34,680 nt of DNA from DATMNI01 sp035570275 (GCA_035570275.1 DATMNI010000464.1:1-34680), one strand, 5' to 3'; counted from the stretch's first letter, positions 15,225-23,196 are shown. The notes: a model not told the origin generated them from the letters alone. Numbers and translations are program-made.

Positions 15225-16913
15225 TCAGTCGGTGGCGACAGGCCCTTCGCCGGTCGACAAGTCCTGCACGATTCGCTCACGCTTCTTAATGGCAGTCTGC
15301 ACGGCGGAATCCATGGCGATCCAGTAGAGCACTCCGCCAATGGCGGCGGCCAATGCCAGCACCAGGAAGAATACCAATTCGCTATTCAAGGCATAGCGCG
15401 CCAGGTACGCCAAAAAGACCGGGACCAGCGAAACCGGGTACAGCAGAACCACCAGCGCCTGGAAGCGGCCGGAGGCGCCGCCCTGCGATACCTGCGATGG
15501 ATTGAGCGCGCGCGGATATTGCACCGAGCTGATGTTTCCCAGGGCCATCATATAGAGCGAACAGACTGCCACCACCACCAGTGTTTCCAGCACCTGGCCG
15601 TATCCGAGACGCACGGGCAACAAGGCGGTAATGCCAACCAGAATGGCGACCTCAAGGTAGACAAAGACCAGGGCGGCGAGATTCTTGCCGGCCAGGGTGA
15701 GCGACAGCGGCGGCGGTGCGGCGAAATAGATCTGCGCCGCCGAACGGTCAAAGCCGAAACAGTTCCAATAGGAAACCTGGCCGAGCAGAGTCAGGGCATA
15801 CACACAAATCAGCGTGAGGAAATGGCGGGACATGGTGCTGTTGCCGGCAGAGCCGCGGAGCACCATGGGAAGCCAGAGCATGAGGCCGAAGGAGAAGCCC
15901 ATCACAAAAACCATGCGGTAACGAGGCGTACGGGCGAGGGTGCGGAGTTCCTTTTCGACAATGGCCGCCAGCGGATCCGCCAGCACGAGCCCAGGGAAAC
16001 GATAGAAGATCTCCGCCAGCGATTGCGGTAGGGTTTGGGAAGGAAGAGATAGCCGGGTCACCCCGCTGCCCGGATGTATACCCAGGGGCGTGGCCTGCGC
16101 GGCAACGGCGTCAAAGCGCAGGCCGCGTTCGAACTGAGTGCGGCCGAACCAGGCGGCGGCGAGCATCCAACAGCCGATGGAAAGCAGCGCCAGCGGGATG
16201 GATTGGCCGAGCGCGATATCGGCCGCGGCGGTCCACGGCCAGGCCACCGTACGGGTGGCGCCATCGAGACCGCGCAGGCGGTCGGGGCGAAACTTGCCGG
16301 ACATCAGCAGGAAGCGCGGCACCATCCACAGCAGCAGCAGTACGAACACCAGAAGTTCGCGCACCTTGCGGCGCGAAAGCAGGCGCACCATCAGGCTGCG
16401 CGTTCCCGAAGCCAGCAGCACATTGAAAACGAGGAAGACCAGCATGGCCGCCAGGGCGCGCGGGGCTTGCATAAAAGGCGCTGCGCGCGCCCCGACCTGG
16501 AGGTCGCCCAGCGGTGTTCCGCCCAAGGCACGATTCCCGGCCAGGCCGAGCCCGCCACCAACCATCACCATCACCATTTCCATTCCGGCGGTGAGGCGCA
16601 GCAGCAGTTCCACCAGGAAGAGTTTGGCGTGCGGGACGGGATAGACCACCAGCTTGCGCATGTCCAGCGAGGAACCCATGCTGGCCGAAAGGATCGGCAT
16701 GGCCTGCCAGTAGAAGCAGACGCCCAGAAGACCGATTGGAATCCACATTCGCAGTTCGCCGGCGTCGGCTTGTGCCAGCGCGAACCAGGCGCCTAACGCG
16801 ACGGCGGTCCAGATGCCATACCAAACGATGCCGGTGATCAGGCTGAAAAAAGCGCCGCGGCGGCCCGCCATCCGCATGCTGAGGAACTGGGCGCGCAGGA
16901 TGGCGGCGATCAT
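15225..16913 (-). CDS. ABC exporter permease (ABC-2-like, putative ABC_export type)
   Basis: A 562-residue integral membrane protein with about ten to twelve hydrophobic segments, for example FFSLITGIVWYGIWTAVALG near the N-terminus, LVFLVFNVLLASG, VLLLLWMVPRFLL, and a C-terminal block including LVVVAVCSLYMMALGNIS and LVFFLVLALAAAIGGVLYW. Soluble loops carry conserved Arg-rich segments. The ATG overlaps the stop of the upstream ATPase gene by four bases (ATGA), so the two are translationally coupled and form one transporter. The length and pattern fit the two-half ABC-2-type exporters. The substrate is not indicated; a lipid or drug efflux role is only a guess. Confidence 0.85.
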   Translation of the reverse strand: MIAAILRAQFLSMRMAGRRGAFFSLITGIVWYGIWTAVALGAWFALAQADAGELRMWIPIGLLGVCFYWQAMPILSASMGSSLDMRKLVVYPVPHAKLFLVELLLRLTAGMEMVMVMVGGGLGLAGNRALGGTPLGDLQVGARAAPFMQAPRALAAMLVFLVFNVLLASGTRSLMVRLLSRRKVRELLVFVLLLLWMVPRFLLMSGKFRPDRLRGLDGATRTVAWPWTAAADIALGQSIPLALLSIGCWMLAAAWFGRTQFERGLRFDAVAAQATPLGIHPGSGVTRLSLPSQTLPQSLAEIFYRFPGLVLADPLAAIVEKELRTLARTPRYRMVFVMGFSFGLMLWLPMVLRGSAGNSTMSRHFLTLICVYALTLLGQVSYWNCFGFDRSAAQIYFAAPPPLSLTLAGKNLAALVFVYLEVAILVGITALLPVRLGYGQVLETLVVVAVCSLYMMALGNISSVQYPRALNPSQVSQGGASGRFQALVVLLYPVSLVPVFLAYLARYALNSELVFFLVLALAAAIGGVLYWIAMDSAVQTAIKKRERIVQDLSTGEGPVATD

Positions 16914-17656
16914 AGCCAGTCCAAGCGCTCCATCTGGTGTTCGGCGCCCACCACGCGCACGAAGGCATCTTCCAGCGACTCGCCGCCGGCGCGCAGGTCG
17001 GCCAGCGCGCCGTTAGTGACGATGCGGCCATGGTTGATGATGGCCACGCGGTCGCAGAGCCGCTCCACCACTTCCAGCACGTGGCTGGTGAGAAAGATGG
17101 TAGCGCCGCGGCGCACCTGGTCGATCAGGATGTCTTTCATGAGGCGCGCGCCCACGGCGTCCACGCCTTCGAACGGCTCGTCCATCAGGAACAGTTCGGG
17201 ATGGTGGATCAGCGAAGCCGCCATGGCGACGCGTTTGCGCATGCCCTTGGAATATTCGCCGATAATCTTGCGGTCGGCCTGCAACTGGAAGAGGTCGAGC
17301 AGCCCGCGCGCGCGTTCGATGGCGGTGGGCCTGGGAAGGCCGTACATGCGCCCCACGAATTCCAGAAACTCGGCGCCCGTGAGGCGGTCGAAGAGCAGCG
17401 ATTCGTCGGGCACCAGACCGATGTGCTGCTTAATTTGGAGCTCCTGTTGGGGCAATCGGAAACCGAGGATTTCGATGGAGCCGCTATCGGCTGGGATGAG
17501 GCCGGTAAGCATCCGGATCGTGGTGGATTTGCCCGCTCCATTGGGGCCAAGGAAGCCGAAGAAGGACCCGCGCGGCACTTCGAGATCCACGCCATCGACG
17601 GCGGGTTTCAGCCCGTAGGATTTGCGCAGTTCGCGGACCGCAATGGCGGGGGACAT
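16910..17656 (-). CDS. ABC transporter ATP-binding protein
   Basis: A 248-residue ATPase that would power the permease encoded immediately downstream. Walker A is GPNGAGKST (residues 38-46), followed by the Q-loop region around LVPDESLLF. The signature is YSKGMRKRVAMA (a variant of LSGGQ, typical of CcmA/ABC-2 type ATPases). Walker B is ELFLMDEPFEGVD with catalytic Glu, and the switch His is in FLTSHVLEVVE. It is cytosolic. The 111-bp heptamer tandem array lies just upstream of its ATG, and a MerR regulator gene precedes it on the same strand. Confidence 0.95.
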   Translation of the reverse strand: MSPAIAVRELRKSYGLKPAVDGVDLEVPRGSFFGFLGPNGAGKSTTIRMLTGLIPADSGSIEILGFRLPQQELQIKQHIGLVPDESLLFDRLTGAEFLEFVGRMYGLPRPTAIERARGLLDLFQLQADRKIIGEYSKGMRKRVAMAASLIHHPELFLMDEPFEGVDAVGARLMKDILIDQVRRGATIFLTSHVLEVVERLCDRVAIINHGRIVTNGALADLRAGGESLEDAFVRVVGAEHQMERLDWL

Positions 17657-17674
17657 GGCTACCAGTGTACTGGG

Positions 17675-17785
17675 GGCCGGTGGCCGGTGGCCGGTGGTCG
17701 GTGGCCGGTGGTCGGTGGCCGGTGGCCGGTGGTCGGTGGCCGGTGGTCGGTGGTCGGTGGCCGGTGGCCGGTGGCCGGTGGCCGG
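17675..17785. repeat. 7-bp tandem repeat array (GGYCGGT), 15 full copies
   Basis: Fifteen uninterrupted heptamers, either GGCCGGT or GGTCGGT, run from 17675 to 17779, then a partial GGCCGG to 17785. The unit order is C,C,C,T,C,T,C,C,T,C,T,T,C,C,C at the third base. It begins 18 bases upstream of the ABC ATPase ATG. Because 7 is not a multiple of 3, the array is open in all frames. Confidence 0.95.
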
Positions 17786-17814
17786 CCGCGAGGCACGGCG
17801 CGCCGCTTGCCTTC

Positions 17815-17837
17815 ACCGGCCACCGGCCACCGGCCAC
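17815..17837. repeat. Three inverted copies of the same heptamer (ACCGGCC)
   Basis: ACCGGCC x3 at 17815-17835 is the reverse complement of the GGCCGGT units 30 bases away. The two arrays could pair into a hairpin in the transcript ahead of the ABC ATPase gene. Confidence 0.85.
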
Positions 17838-17849
17838 TTGCATCCGTTC

Positions 17850-18377
17850 TTAGCCCGTCGCGCTCCAGTGGCGGATGGTCTTGATTTCATCCGGCGGAAT
17901 GTGCAGGAACTCCAGAAACTCCTGGTGGTCCTGGGGGGCGGATTTTTCGAACTCGGCATGCCAGCGGCGCATGTCTTCTTCACTGAAGCCGGCGGCGCTC
18001 ATGATGGCGGTCCATTTCTCTTTCGTAACCATGGGGATTCTCCTCAATTGATCGGTGGTTTTCAGCAGGCGCGCGATCGCCCGCTGGTGGTCGCGCAGGC
18101 GTTCGATGCCTTCGCTCAGTTCGGCGAAGCGCCGGCGCAAGATCGCGGATGCGTTGTTCCGGGGCGCGTCGAGAATGGAGCGGATATCCGTGAGTTTCAG
18201 GCCGGCATCGCGGTAGATACAGATCTGGCGCAGGCGGCCCAGATCCTTATCGGCGTAGACGCGGTAATTGCCCTCGCTACGCCGCGGCCGTGTCAGCAGG
18301 CCGATGGACTCATAGTAGAGCACCGTGCTGCGGGCCAGGTTGCACGACTTCGCCAGGCGTGTGACAGTCAGGGTCAT
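17850..18377 (-). CDS. MerR family transcriptional regulator
   Basis: A 175-residue regulator starting at ATG 18377, which has GGAG five bases upstream; a GTG two codons earlier overlaps that site. The N-terminal winged helix-turn-helix reads LTVTRLAKSCNLARSTVLYY then ESIGLLTRPRRSEGNYRVYA, the canonical MerR pattern. A dimerisation helix (AILRRRFAELSEGIERLRDH) follows. The C-terminal domain lacks paired metal-binding Cys and contains WHAEFEKSAPQDHQEFLEFL, resembling effector domains that bind small organics. Promoter elements and a dyad of MerR type lie directly upstream (18393-18423), so autoregulation is likely. The downstream ABC exporter on the same strand is the obvious additional target. 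Confidence 0.92.
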   Translation of the reverse strand: MTLTVTRLAKSCNLARSTVLYYESIGLLTRPRRSEGNYRVYADKDLGRLRQICIYRDAGLKLTDIRSILDAPRNNASAILRRRFAELSEGIERLRDHQRAIARLLKTTDQLRRIPMVTKEKWTAIMSAAGFSEEDMRRWHAEFEKSAPQDHQEFLEFLHIPPDEIKTIRHWSATG

Positions 18378-18392
18378 CGTCACTCCTTTTTC

Positions 18393-18423
18393 AGTGTCAA
18401 CCCTGAAGCTGTAGACAGGTCAA
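18393..18423 (-). promoter_or_regulatory. MerR-type promoter with dyad operator
   Basis: Read on the minus strand: -35 TTGACC (18423-18418), a 19-base spacer, then -10 GACACT (18398-18393). The spacer carries an imperfect dyad beginning ACCTGT and ending CAGGGT (18400-18420). A 19-bp spacer spanned by a dyad is the hallmark of MerR-controlled promoters. It lies 15 bases before the merR-like start. Confidence 0.6.
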
Positions 18424-18442
18424 GAGGAATTATGGCGCGACG

Positions 18443-19111
18443 TTAAGGCGCGGGCGCGATCTTGAAAATCAGGATGTGCTGGCGCGGCAGCGGCTCCAGA
18501 ACCTTGTCCATCCGGAAGCCTTCGGGCTCGAGTTCGGCCTTCACCTGGGCCACGGTCATTTTGTGCTCCGCGCGGATGGGCACGGCCGGATCTTCGCCGC
18601 GGTATTCCAGCAGCACCAGGCGGCCATCCGGCTTCATCGATTCGCGGATGTGGCGCAGCATTTTCTGCGGCTCGGAAAACTCGTGGTAGACATCCACTAG
18701 CAATACCAGGTCCATGGCGGCCGGCGGAAGCTTGGGGTCGTCGGCGGCGCCCAACACGGCTTCGTAATTGGTGAGCCTGCGCTGCTGCATGTTCTTACGC
18801 AACAGGTCGAGCATCCTGGGCTGAATGTCGTTGGCGTAGACCTTGCCCGTGGGGCCTGTGCGCTCGGCCATGCGCCACGACATGTACCCGGCGCCCGCGC
18901 CGATATCGGCCACCGTGGAGCCTTTGGCGATCCCGATGGCGTCGAGCGCCAGGTCGGGCTGTTCTTCGGATTCGCGCTCGGAGCGCACCAGCCAGTCCGC
19001 TCCGCCAGCGCCCATGACACCCGCGTACTTCCGGCCGCTGATGGGGTGGACGCCCTGCGCCCACGCCACCGAATAGACAAGGAGAAATAACCCACAGACC
19101 GCACGCCGCAT
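18443..19111 (-). CDS. SAM-dependent methyltransferase-like protein with a signal peptide
   Basis: A 222-residue protein. The ATG at 19111 is chosen because it begins a signal peptide (MRRAVCGLFLLVYSVAWAQG). An upstream ATG at 19144 adds eleven residues ahead of it. The mature protein is a class I methyltransferase: motif I VADIGAGAGYMSW, an acidic residue at the end of beta 2 in KVYANDIQ, and motif IV-like MDLVLLVDVYHEF. It then has LRHIRESMKPDGRLVLLEYR. The N-terminal HPISGRKYAGVMGAGGADWL is shared by a group of predicted exported methyltransferases in Acidobacteria and related phyla, as I recall. SAM is not known in the periplasm, so either the signal is an anchor or the fold has another role. 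Confidence 0.8.
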   Translation of the reverse strand: MRRAVCGLFLLVYSVAWAQGVHPISGRKYAGVMGAGGADWLVRSERESEEQPDLALDAIGIAKGSTVADIGAGAGYMSWRMAERTGPTGKVYANDIQPRMLDLLRKNMQQRRLTNYEAVLGAADDPKLPPAAMDLVLLVDVYHEFSEPQKMLRHIRESMKPDGRLVLLEYRGEDPAVPIRAEHKMTVAQVKAELEPEGFRMDKVLEPLPRQHILIFKIAPAP

Positions 19112-19198
19112 GAATATAGAGTACGCGATCCGGCGCTTAACCATCGTGGGGGACGTGGTATGGAGCGGGCATGTTGGGCAGGTCGTTAGTTAGCCTGC

Positions 19199-19217
19199 GG
19201 CGGATTGGCAATCCGCC
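19199..19217. repeat. 19-bp palindrome GGCGGATTGGCAATCCGCC
   Basis: A perfect-arm palindrome of the family also found at 1324, 1390, 9388, 19342 and 30966. Confidence 0.85.
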
Positions 19218-19298
19218 TATCGCTCCTTGCGGACAACCCCGTAAAACGTGGGGTGGCTCGCTGCGCATCGCGCCGGCGGATTAACCCGCCGCACTCTC

Positions 19299-19415
19299 GA
19301 AAGCCGCTTGTGGAGGTTCGGCTGCTCGCCAACTCCCGGCGGGCGGATTGCCAATCCGCCGCAGCTTGCCAAGCTGCTTGCCAAGCTGCCGCACATAGCG
19401 CCACAGGCGACTTTC
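19299..19415. repeat. MITE-like element, copy 2
   Basis: About 117 bp with terminal inverted repeats GAAAGCCGCTTGTGG (19299-19313) and CCACAGGCGACTTTC (19401-19415), 13 of 15 pairing. The interior matches copy 1 closely, including the palindrome at 19342-19360. It differs by an extra TTGCCAAGCTGC unit, giving a small tandem duplication. Confidence 0.8.
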
Positions 19416-19563
19416 ATCCTTTCCCCTGTCGCCCGGCGCACATCGCGAACAGATAACAATCTGCCTCACAAGGGTCGCGAGGAATCACGACCGACGTATT
19501 AGGGCGGAGGACAATCCTCACCCGTGTATGACGGGCTTCCGCACGCTGATCACTCCGCGCCTG

Positions 19564-21186
19564 TCATTCGTTGGTCGGCTCGATATCGGTCGGGAGGTCC
19601 TTCAGCCGGTCGATGGCGCGCTGCATTGCCGGGCGCACTACGCCCAAGGTGTCCAGCATCTTCCTGGCGCCCGCGTAATCGCCCAGAGCTTCCAGCGTGA
19701 GCAGATCGTGCGTCAGGTCGCGCACCGCAGATTTGATCTTCGCCTGGTCCACGGCGAACGTGCCGTCCGCATTGGCCACGAACGCGCCCTTGTCCGAGAG
19801 ATAGTTGAACTGCAGCGCCATACCTTTGCCGTGGGCGTCGGAGAGCCCGAACCGCAAGGAGCGGAACGACGATGCCAGAAACGTGGTGTAAAGCTGCTGC
19901 TCATAGCCTGGACCCTGCATCAGTTTGTGGTCGAAGAGGTATTCCAGCATGAAGAGGCCGGTGATGTCGGCCTTGGCTTCTTCGATGGCGCTGTAGAGTT
20001 CCTTGAGTTCCTGGCGCGGGGTAGTGGCGCGGCCTGCGACCTGGATTTGATGCGGCCCGATGCCGTGACTCAGTTCATGGGCCAGAATGTGGGTGAAGAA
20101 GTAGGTGAAGCTGAGGCCTGGTTGCGCAGCCTTAGGCAGCACGCGGAGGGCGATGGGGGTCAAGGTGCCGGCGAACTTGGCTTCCTGAACGTTCTTCAGC
20201 ATGATGCGCGCGCTGCCCTTTTCATGCACCACGCGTTCGTCGTTGGGCAGGTTGAAGGCGGCGGTGCGGACCCCGTGGGCGCCGTCTCCCGCGGCGAACA
20301 CTTCGTTCACCACGCGGATGGGCGCCGACGCGCCGAGCTTCGGATTGCGATACCGCGGATCGATGGGAAGGTTGTCTTCGACGGCTTGCAGATGCGATGC
20401 CACCACCTTCAGCCGGTCGGTTTCGGCGTCGTCGCGGATGGTGATGTAGGCTTCGAAGGCGGCTTTGTAGCCGAACATTTCGTCGTTGTAAGTTTCGTAG
20501 GGCCCGATGGTGATATCGAGTGGAGCATCCAGGTCCATCCAGGCGACGTCGCTGGCGTAGTAATCGTTGGAGAGGAAGGCGCCGGCCCGCAGCGTGAGGA
20601 ATTTCTTGAGCGATGGGTTGGGGGTGAGGGCGGCGGCTTCGCGCAGCAGGCTGGCGGCCTTCTTCAGATCGGAGGCGTAGGCGTGGTTATAGGGCACCAG
20701 GCTGAGTTGCTTGTCGGCATTGCGGCGCACCACGGTGAAGAAACTCTCGGCCTGCTGGCGCGCGGGCGGCGGCAGGGCCTTCGTCCAAGCTTCGAACTCC
20801 TGGCGGGTCATGTCCGCGGGGTAAAAGTTGGCCCCCAGCGGCTTGCGCTCGGGCACGCCGGCAATAAAAGCCTTGTGGTCGTCCAGGTCTGACCACGGTC
20901 CCTTGTTCAGCAGGAAGTAATGCAAGAGCTCTTTACCGAGCGGCGTGGTGTCCTTTTGGAGCTTGGCGTAAAGGGCGCGATTACCGCTCCAGAGTTGGTC
21001 CATGAAGACCGCGTTGAGGACGCGCGCTGCCTCCACCAGTTTGGCCAGCGCCTGGCGGTCGCCCGCGGACAGCGTGGAGGTGTCGTACTTCAGCTTAACG
21101 GGCGCGAAACGGGCGCTCATCTCTTTCAGTTGGTTGAGATCGGGCATAACGGCAGCAGCGGCCAGAAGGACCAGTATCGGCTTCAT
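19564..21186 (-). CDS. M49 (dipeptidyl-peptidase III)-like zinc metallopeptidase, secreted
   Basis: About 540 residues from ATG at 21186. The zinc site is HELSHGIGP near residue 367, and the second Glu is in AIEEAKADITGL about 33 residues later. This spacing and the GIGPH context match DPP III-like proteins. Classical DPP III has HEXXGH with an inserted residue, whereas this form has plain HEXXH, which I associate with the DPP III-like domain found in Nudix-fused plant proteins. The N-terminus MKPILVLLAAAAVMPDLNQL is a likely signal. The middle contains GPYETYNDEMFGYKAAFEAY, conserved in this group. It probably cleaves peptides in the periplasm. It is downstream of an ADOP permease relic on the same strand. 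Confidence 0.8.
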   Translation of the reverse strand: MKPILVLLAAAAVMPDLNQLKEMSARFAPVKLKYDTSTLSAGDRQALAKLVEAARVLNAVFMDQLWSGNRALYAKLQKDTTPLGKELLHYFLLNKGPWSDLDDHKAFIAGVPERKPLGANFYPADMTRQEFEAWTKALPPPARQQAESFFTVVRRNADKQLSLVPYNHAYASDLKKAASLLREAAALTPNPSLKKFLTLRAGAFLSNDYYASDVAWMDLDAPLDITIGPYETYNDEMFGYKAAFEAYITIRDDAETDRLKVVASHLQAVEDNLPIDPRYRNPKLGASAPIRVVNEVFAAGDGAHGVRTAAFNLPNDERVVHEKGSARIMLKNVQEAKFAGTLTPIALRVLPKAAQPGLSFTYFFTHILAHELSHGIGPHQIQVAGRATTPRQELKELYSAIEEAKADITGLFMLEYLFDHKLMQGPGYEQQLYTTFLASSFRSLRFGLSDAHGKGMALQFNYLSDKGAFVANADGTFAVDQAKIKSAVRDLTHDLLTLEALGDYAGARKMLDTLGVVRPAMQRAIDRLKDLPTDIEPTNE

Positions 21187-21240
21187 CAAGATCTATTGTG
21201 TCATTGCCTTGGGGAAGGCTGGGCGATCTTATTATGTCAC

Positions 21241-21684
21241 CCCGTGCATAGCTGATCACCACGGTCGGCGCGTCGCCAGGCGCAAAGGTCCGGCCCGCCG
21301 CGGACTTGACCCCCAGCGCCGTGAAGAAGTTCGCCGATACGCGCTGCCGGATGGCTGTTTCCCTGTGTCCCTCGATCTTGACCGTGTCTCGATCCGGGTC
21401 TTGCAACGCCACCACATCCTGGATCGCCTGCTTCTGCTCGCGAAACCGATGGCACTCCAGCAGCGTGAATCCGTCCGTCATCCCATCCTTGTCGATGTTC
21501 CGCAGCAGGACGAGTTGTTCCGGATGATCCACTGGCCACTGCCGCACCAGCAGCGTATCAACCAGGCTGAAGATGGCGGTATTGGCGCCGATCCCCCAGG
21601 GCCAGTGAGAGCACCGCCACCGCCGTGAAGCCGGGCTGGTTTCGCAGGGTTCGCAACCCGTACCGGATGTAGCAGATCAGACAT
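21241..21684 (-). pseudogene. Decayed N-terminal fragment of an ADOP/MacB-like ABC permease
   Basis: A strong GGAGG (21688-21692) precedes ATG at 21684. The conceptual protein reads MSDL, then in another frame YIRYGLRTLRNQPGFTAVAV followed by LSLALG. After an extra G in the run near 21591-21595 it continues IGANTAIFSLVDTLLVRQWP and VDHPEQLVLLRN...RQRVSANFFTALGV...APTVVISYA. These are hallmarks of the roughly 800-residue acidobacterial duplicated-orphan permeases. At least two frameshifts are present and everything after the first 150 or so residues is missing, with the sequence breaking off close to the M49-like gene start. It is clearly non-functional. Confidence 0.8.
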
Positions 21685-21747
21685 GTGCCTCCGAAGTCTT
21701 ATGGCAATAGACAAGCACGTGGTGTGCCGCTGCAACTGCTTGTCCAA

Positions 21748-21769
21748 CCTATGTTAAACCTATGTTAAA
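21748..21769. repeat. Perfect 11-bp tandem duplication (CCTATGTTAAA x2)
   Basis: Two adjacent identical units at 21748-21758 and 21759-21769, in the AT-richer gap between the permease relic and the TPR/TonB gene. One helical turn spacing would suit a regulator binding two sites on the same face, but no regulator is indicated. Confidence 0.5.
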
Positions 21770-21790
21770 CCCGGGCTTGACGGAACGGTC

Positions 21791-21852
21791 ACTGTCCGTT
21801 TCCGGGACGGGACAGTTTCGCTTCCGTCCGTCGCAACCGGGCGAGCCCGGTT
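21791..21852 (+). promoter_or_regulatory. Two hairpins in the leader of the TPR/TonB gene
   Basis: ACTGTCC (21791-21797) pairs with GGACAGT (21810-21816). AACCGGGC (21835-21842) pairs with GCCCGGTT (21845-21852) around a two-base loop. The second ends 45 bases before the ATG and 34 before its GGAGG site. It could be the terminator of the opposite strand or a leader structure. Confidence 0.4.
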
Positions 21853-21896
21853 GAAACGTTCTGCCGCCGGCGGTGTCTATTCACTGGAGGATTCCT

Positions 21897-22991
21897 ATGC
21901 GCCTGCCGGTAGTGTTGCTGCTCTTGGGGCTGAACCCTGTGATGGCTCCCTTGATAGCCCAGGACCCCGTCGATTTCCAAGGTTGGCTGAACCAAGGCAT
22001 CCAGGCCTTCCAATCCGCCCAGTATCCGCAGGCCGTAGCGGCCTTTCAACGAGCCGTGCAAATACAGCCCGATCACGTTGCCGCGCACCTCTATTTGGGC
22101 ACGGCCTACATGCAGCAGTATATACCCGGCGCGACAAGCCCCCAGAACGAGGCCATGGCGAGGTTCGCCACCGACCAGTTTCTCCGCGTGGTGAACCTGG
22201 AATCGAACAACAAAGTGGCTCTGGCCTCGCTCGGTTCCCTTTCGCTGAACCAGAAGAAATGGGACGAAGCGCAGAAGTGGTATGACACCCTGGCCGGCGT
22301 GGACCCCAACAATGCCGATGCTTACTACAGCATGGGCTTCATCGCCTGGTCGAAGTGGTACCCCGAATACGGAAAGGCGCGCATGAGCCTGGGTATGAAG
22401 CCGCAAGATCCGGGGCCCATCAAGGACTTCGCGGTTAGAGAAAAACTAAAGGCCGATTACGGCGCGGTGATCGAAGCCGGCGTGCAGGCGCTGGAAAAGG
22501 CGCTCCAAATCAACCCGCAATATGCCGACGCCATGGCCTACATGAATCTTCTGATTCGCGAACGCGCCGACCTGCGCGACACGGCGGACGAGTATCGTCA
22601 GGACATTGCCGCCGCCGACGACTGGGTGCAGAAAGCGCTGGCGGCAAAGAAGCAGCGGGCCGAAAACTGGCAGCGTTCAGGGGCGGCCTCCGGAATGACA
22701 CCCCAGCGCATCACCATCGGCGGCAACGTGCAGGAACTTAAGCTGGTGAATCGCACCCCGCCGGTCTATCCGCCGCTGGCTTTACAGGCAAGGATCTCGG
22801 GTGTAGTGCATTTGGCGGCGATCATCGGCAAAGACGGCCGGGTGTTGGATCTCAAGGCCATCGGCGGCCACCCGCTATTGATACCGTCCGCGCTCGAAGC
22901 CGTCAAGCAGTGGGTCTACCAGCCCACTTTATTGAACGGAATTCCGGTGGAAGTGGCGACTCAGGTCGACGTGCTTTTCACGCTGCCGTAA
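21897..22991 (+). CDS. TPR protein with C-terminal TonB energy-transducer domain
   Basis: A 364-residue protein. The ATG at 21897 has GGAGG seven bases upstream and begins a signal peptide (MRLPVVLLLLGLNPVMAPLI). Tetratricopeptide repeats cover about residues 27-215, for example GIQAFQSAQYPQAVAAFQRA and ADAYYSMGFIAWSKWYPEYG. The last 90 residues are a TonB C-terminal domain: RTPPVYPPLALQARISGVVH, then GKDGRVLDLKAIGGHPLLIP, then AVKQWVYQPTLLNGIPVEV. There is no N-terminal cytoplasmic anchor with ExbB-binding SxxxH, so it is probably not an energy transducer but a periplasmic scaffold using the domain for protein contact. Such TPR-TonB hybrids are common in Acidobacteria. Confidence 0.88.
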   Translation: MRLPVVLLLLGLNPVMAPLIAQDPVDFQGWLNQGIQAFQSAQYPQAVAAFQRAVQIQPDHVAAHLYLGTAYMQQYIPGATSPQNEAMARFATDQFLRVVNLESNNKVALASLGSLSLNQKKWDEAQKWYDTLAGVDPNNADAYYSMGFIAWSKWYPEYGKARMSLGMKPQDPGPIKDFAVREKLKADYGAVIEAGVQALEKALQINPQYADAMAYMNLLIRERADLRDTADEYRQDIAAADDWVQKALAAKKQRAENWQRSGAASGMTPQRITIGGNVQELKLVNRTPPVYPPLALQARISGVVHLAAIIGKDGRVLDLKAIGGHPLLIPSALEAVKQWVYQPTLLNGIPVEVATQVDVLFTLP

Positions 22992-23057
22992 CCGGGCCGT
23001 GACCGCTAGGGAGCGATTCCCGAGCCCCGAATCCCCCATGCTACGATAGATGCTTGT

Positions 23058-23160
23058 CAGGTCTCGGGCTCCGTGCAACGGACGGCTGCAAACCCCGCCA
23101 GGTCCGGAAGGAAGCAACGGTAGTGGTGCGGTTCGTGTGCCGCGGATTACCCGGGGCCTG
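23058..23160 (+). ncRNA. ffs: Signal recognition particle RNA (bacterial small type, 4.5S)
   Basis: The diagnostic apical domain is present: CCAGGTCCGGAAGGAAGCA (23098-23116), containing the GGAAG tetraloop segment and the asymmetric-loop A/C bases bound by Ffh. The 3' strand has GTGTGCCGCGG. The ends close a terminal helix: CAGGTCTCGGG (23058-23068) pairs with CCCGGGGCCTG (23150-23160). The roughly 103-base length is typical for the small SRP RNA. Its place directly upstream of dnaX is seen in many bacteria. It guides co-translational membrane targeting with Ffh and FtsY. The exact ends are estimated from the pairing. Confidence 0.93.
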
Positions 23161-23196
23161 GCATACTTGTCCGTGCGCACGCCGGAGACCCACCCC

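Larger units (their letters stand above)
19112..19563. other. 452-base intergenic region with MITE-like element and palindromes
   Basis: No gene is supported. It holds GGCGGATTGGCAATCCGCC (19199-19217), a degenerate copy GGCGGATTAACCCGCC (about 19274), and the MITE-like element 19299-19415. The last 150 bases have no feature that I recognise. The region separates a methyltransferase gene from the M49-like peptidase gene, both on the minus strand. Confidence 0.6.

Noticed and set aside
17675..17785. CRISPR array
   Set aside because: The units are contiguous 7-mers with no spacers; it is a simple tandem repeat.
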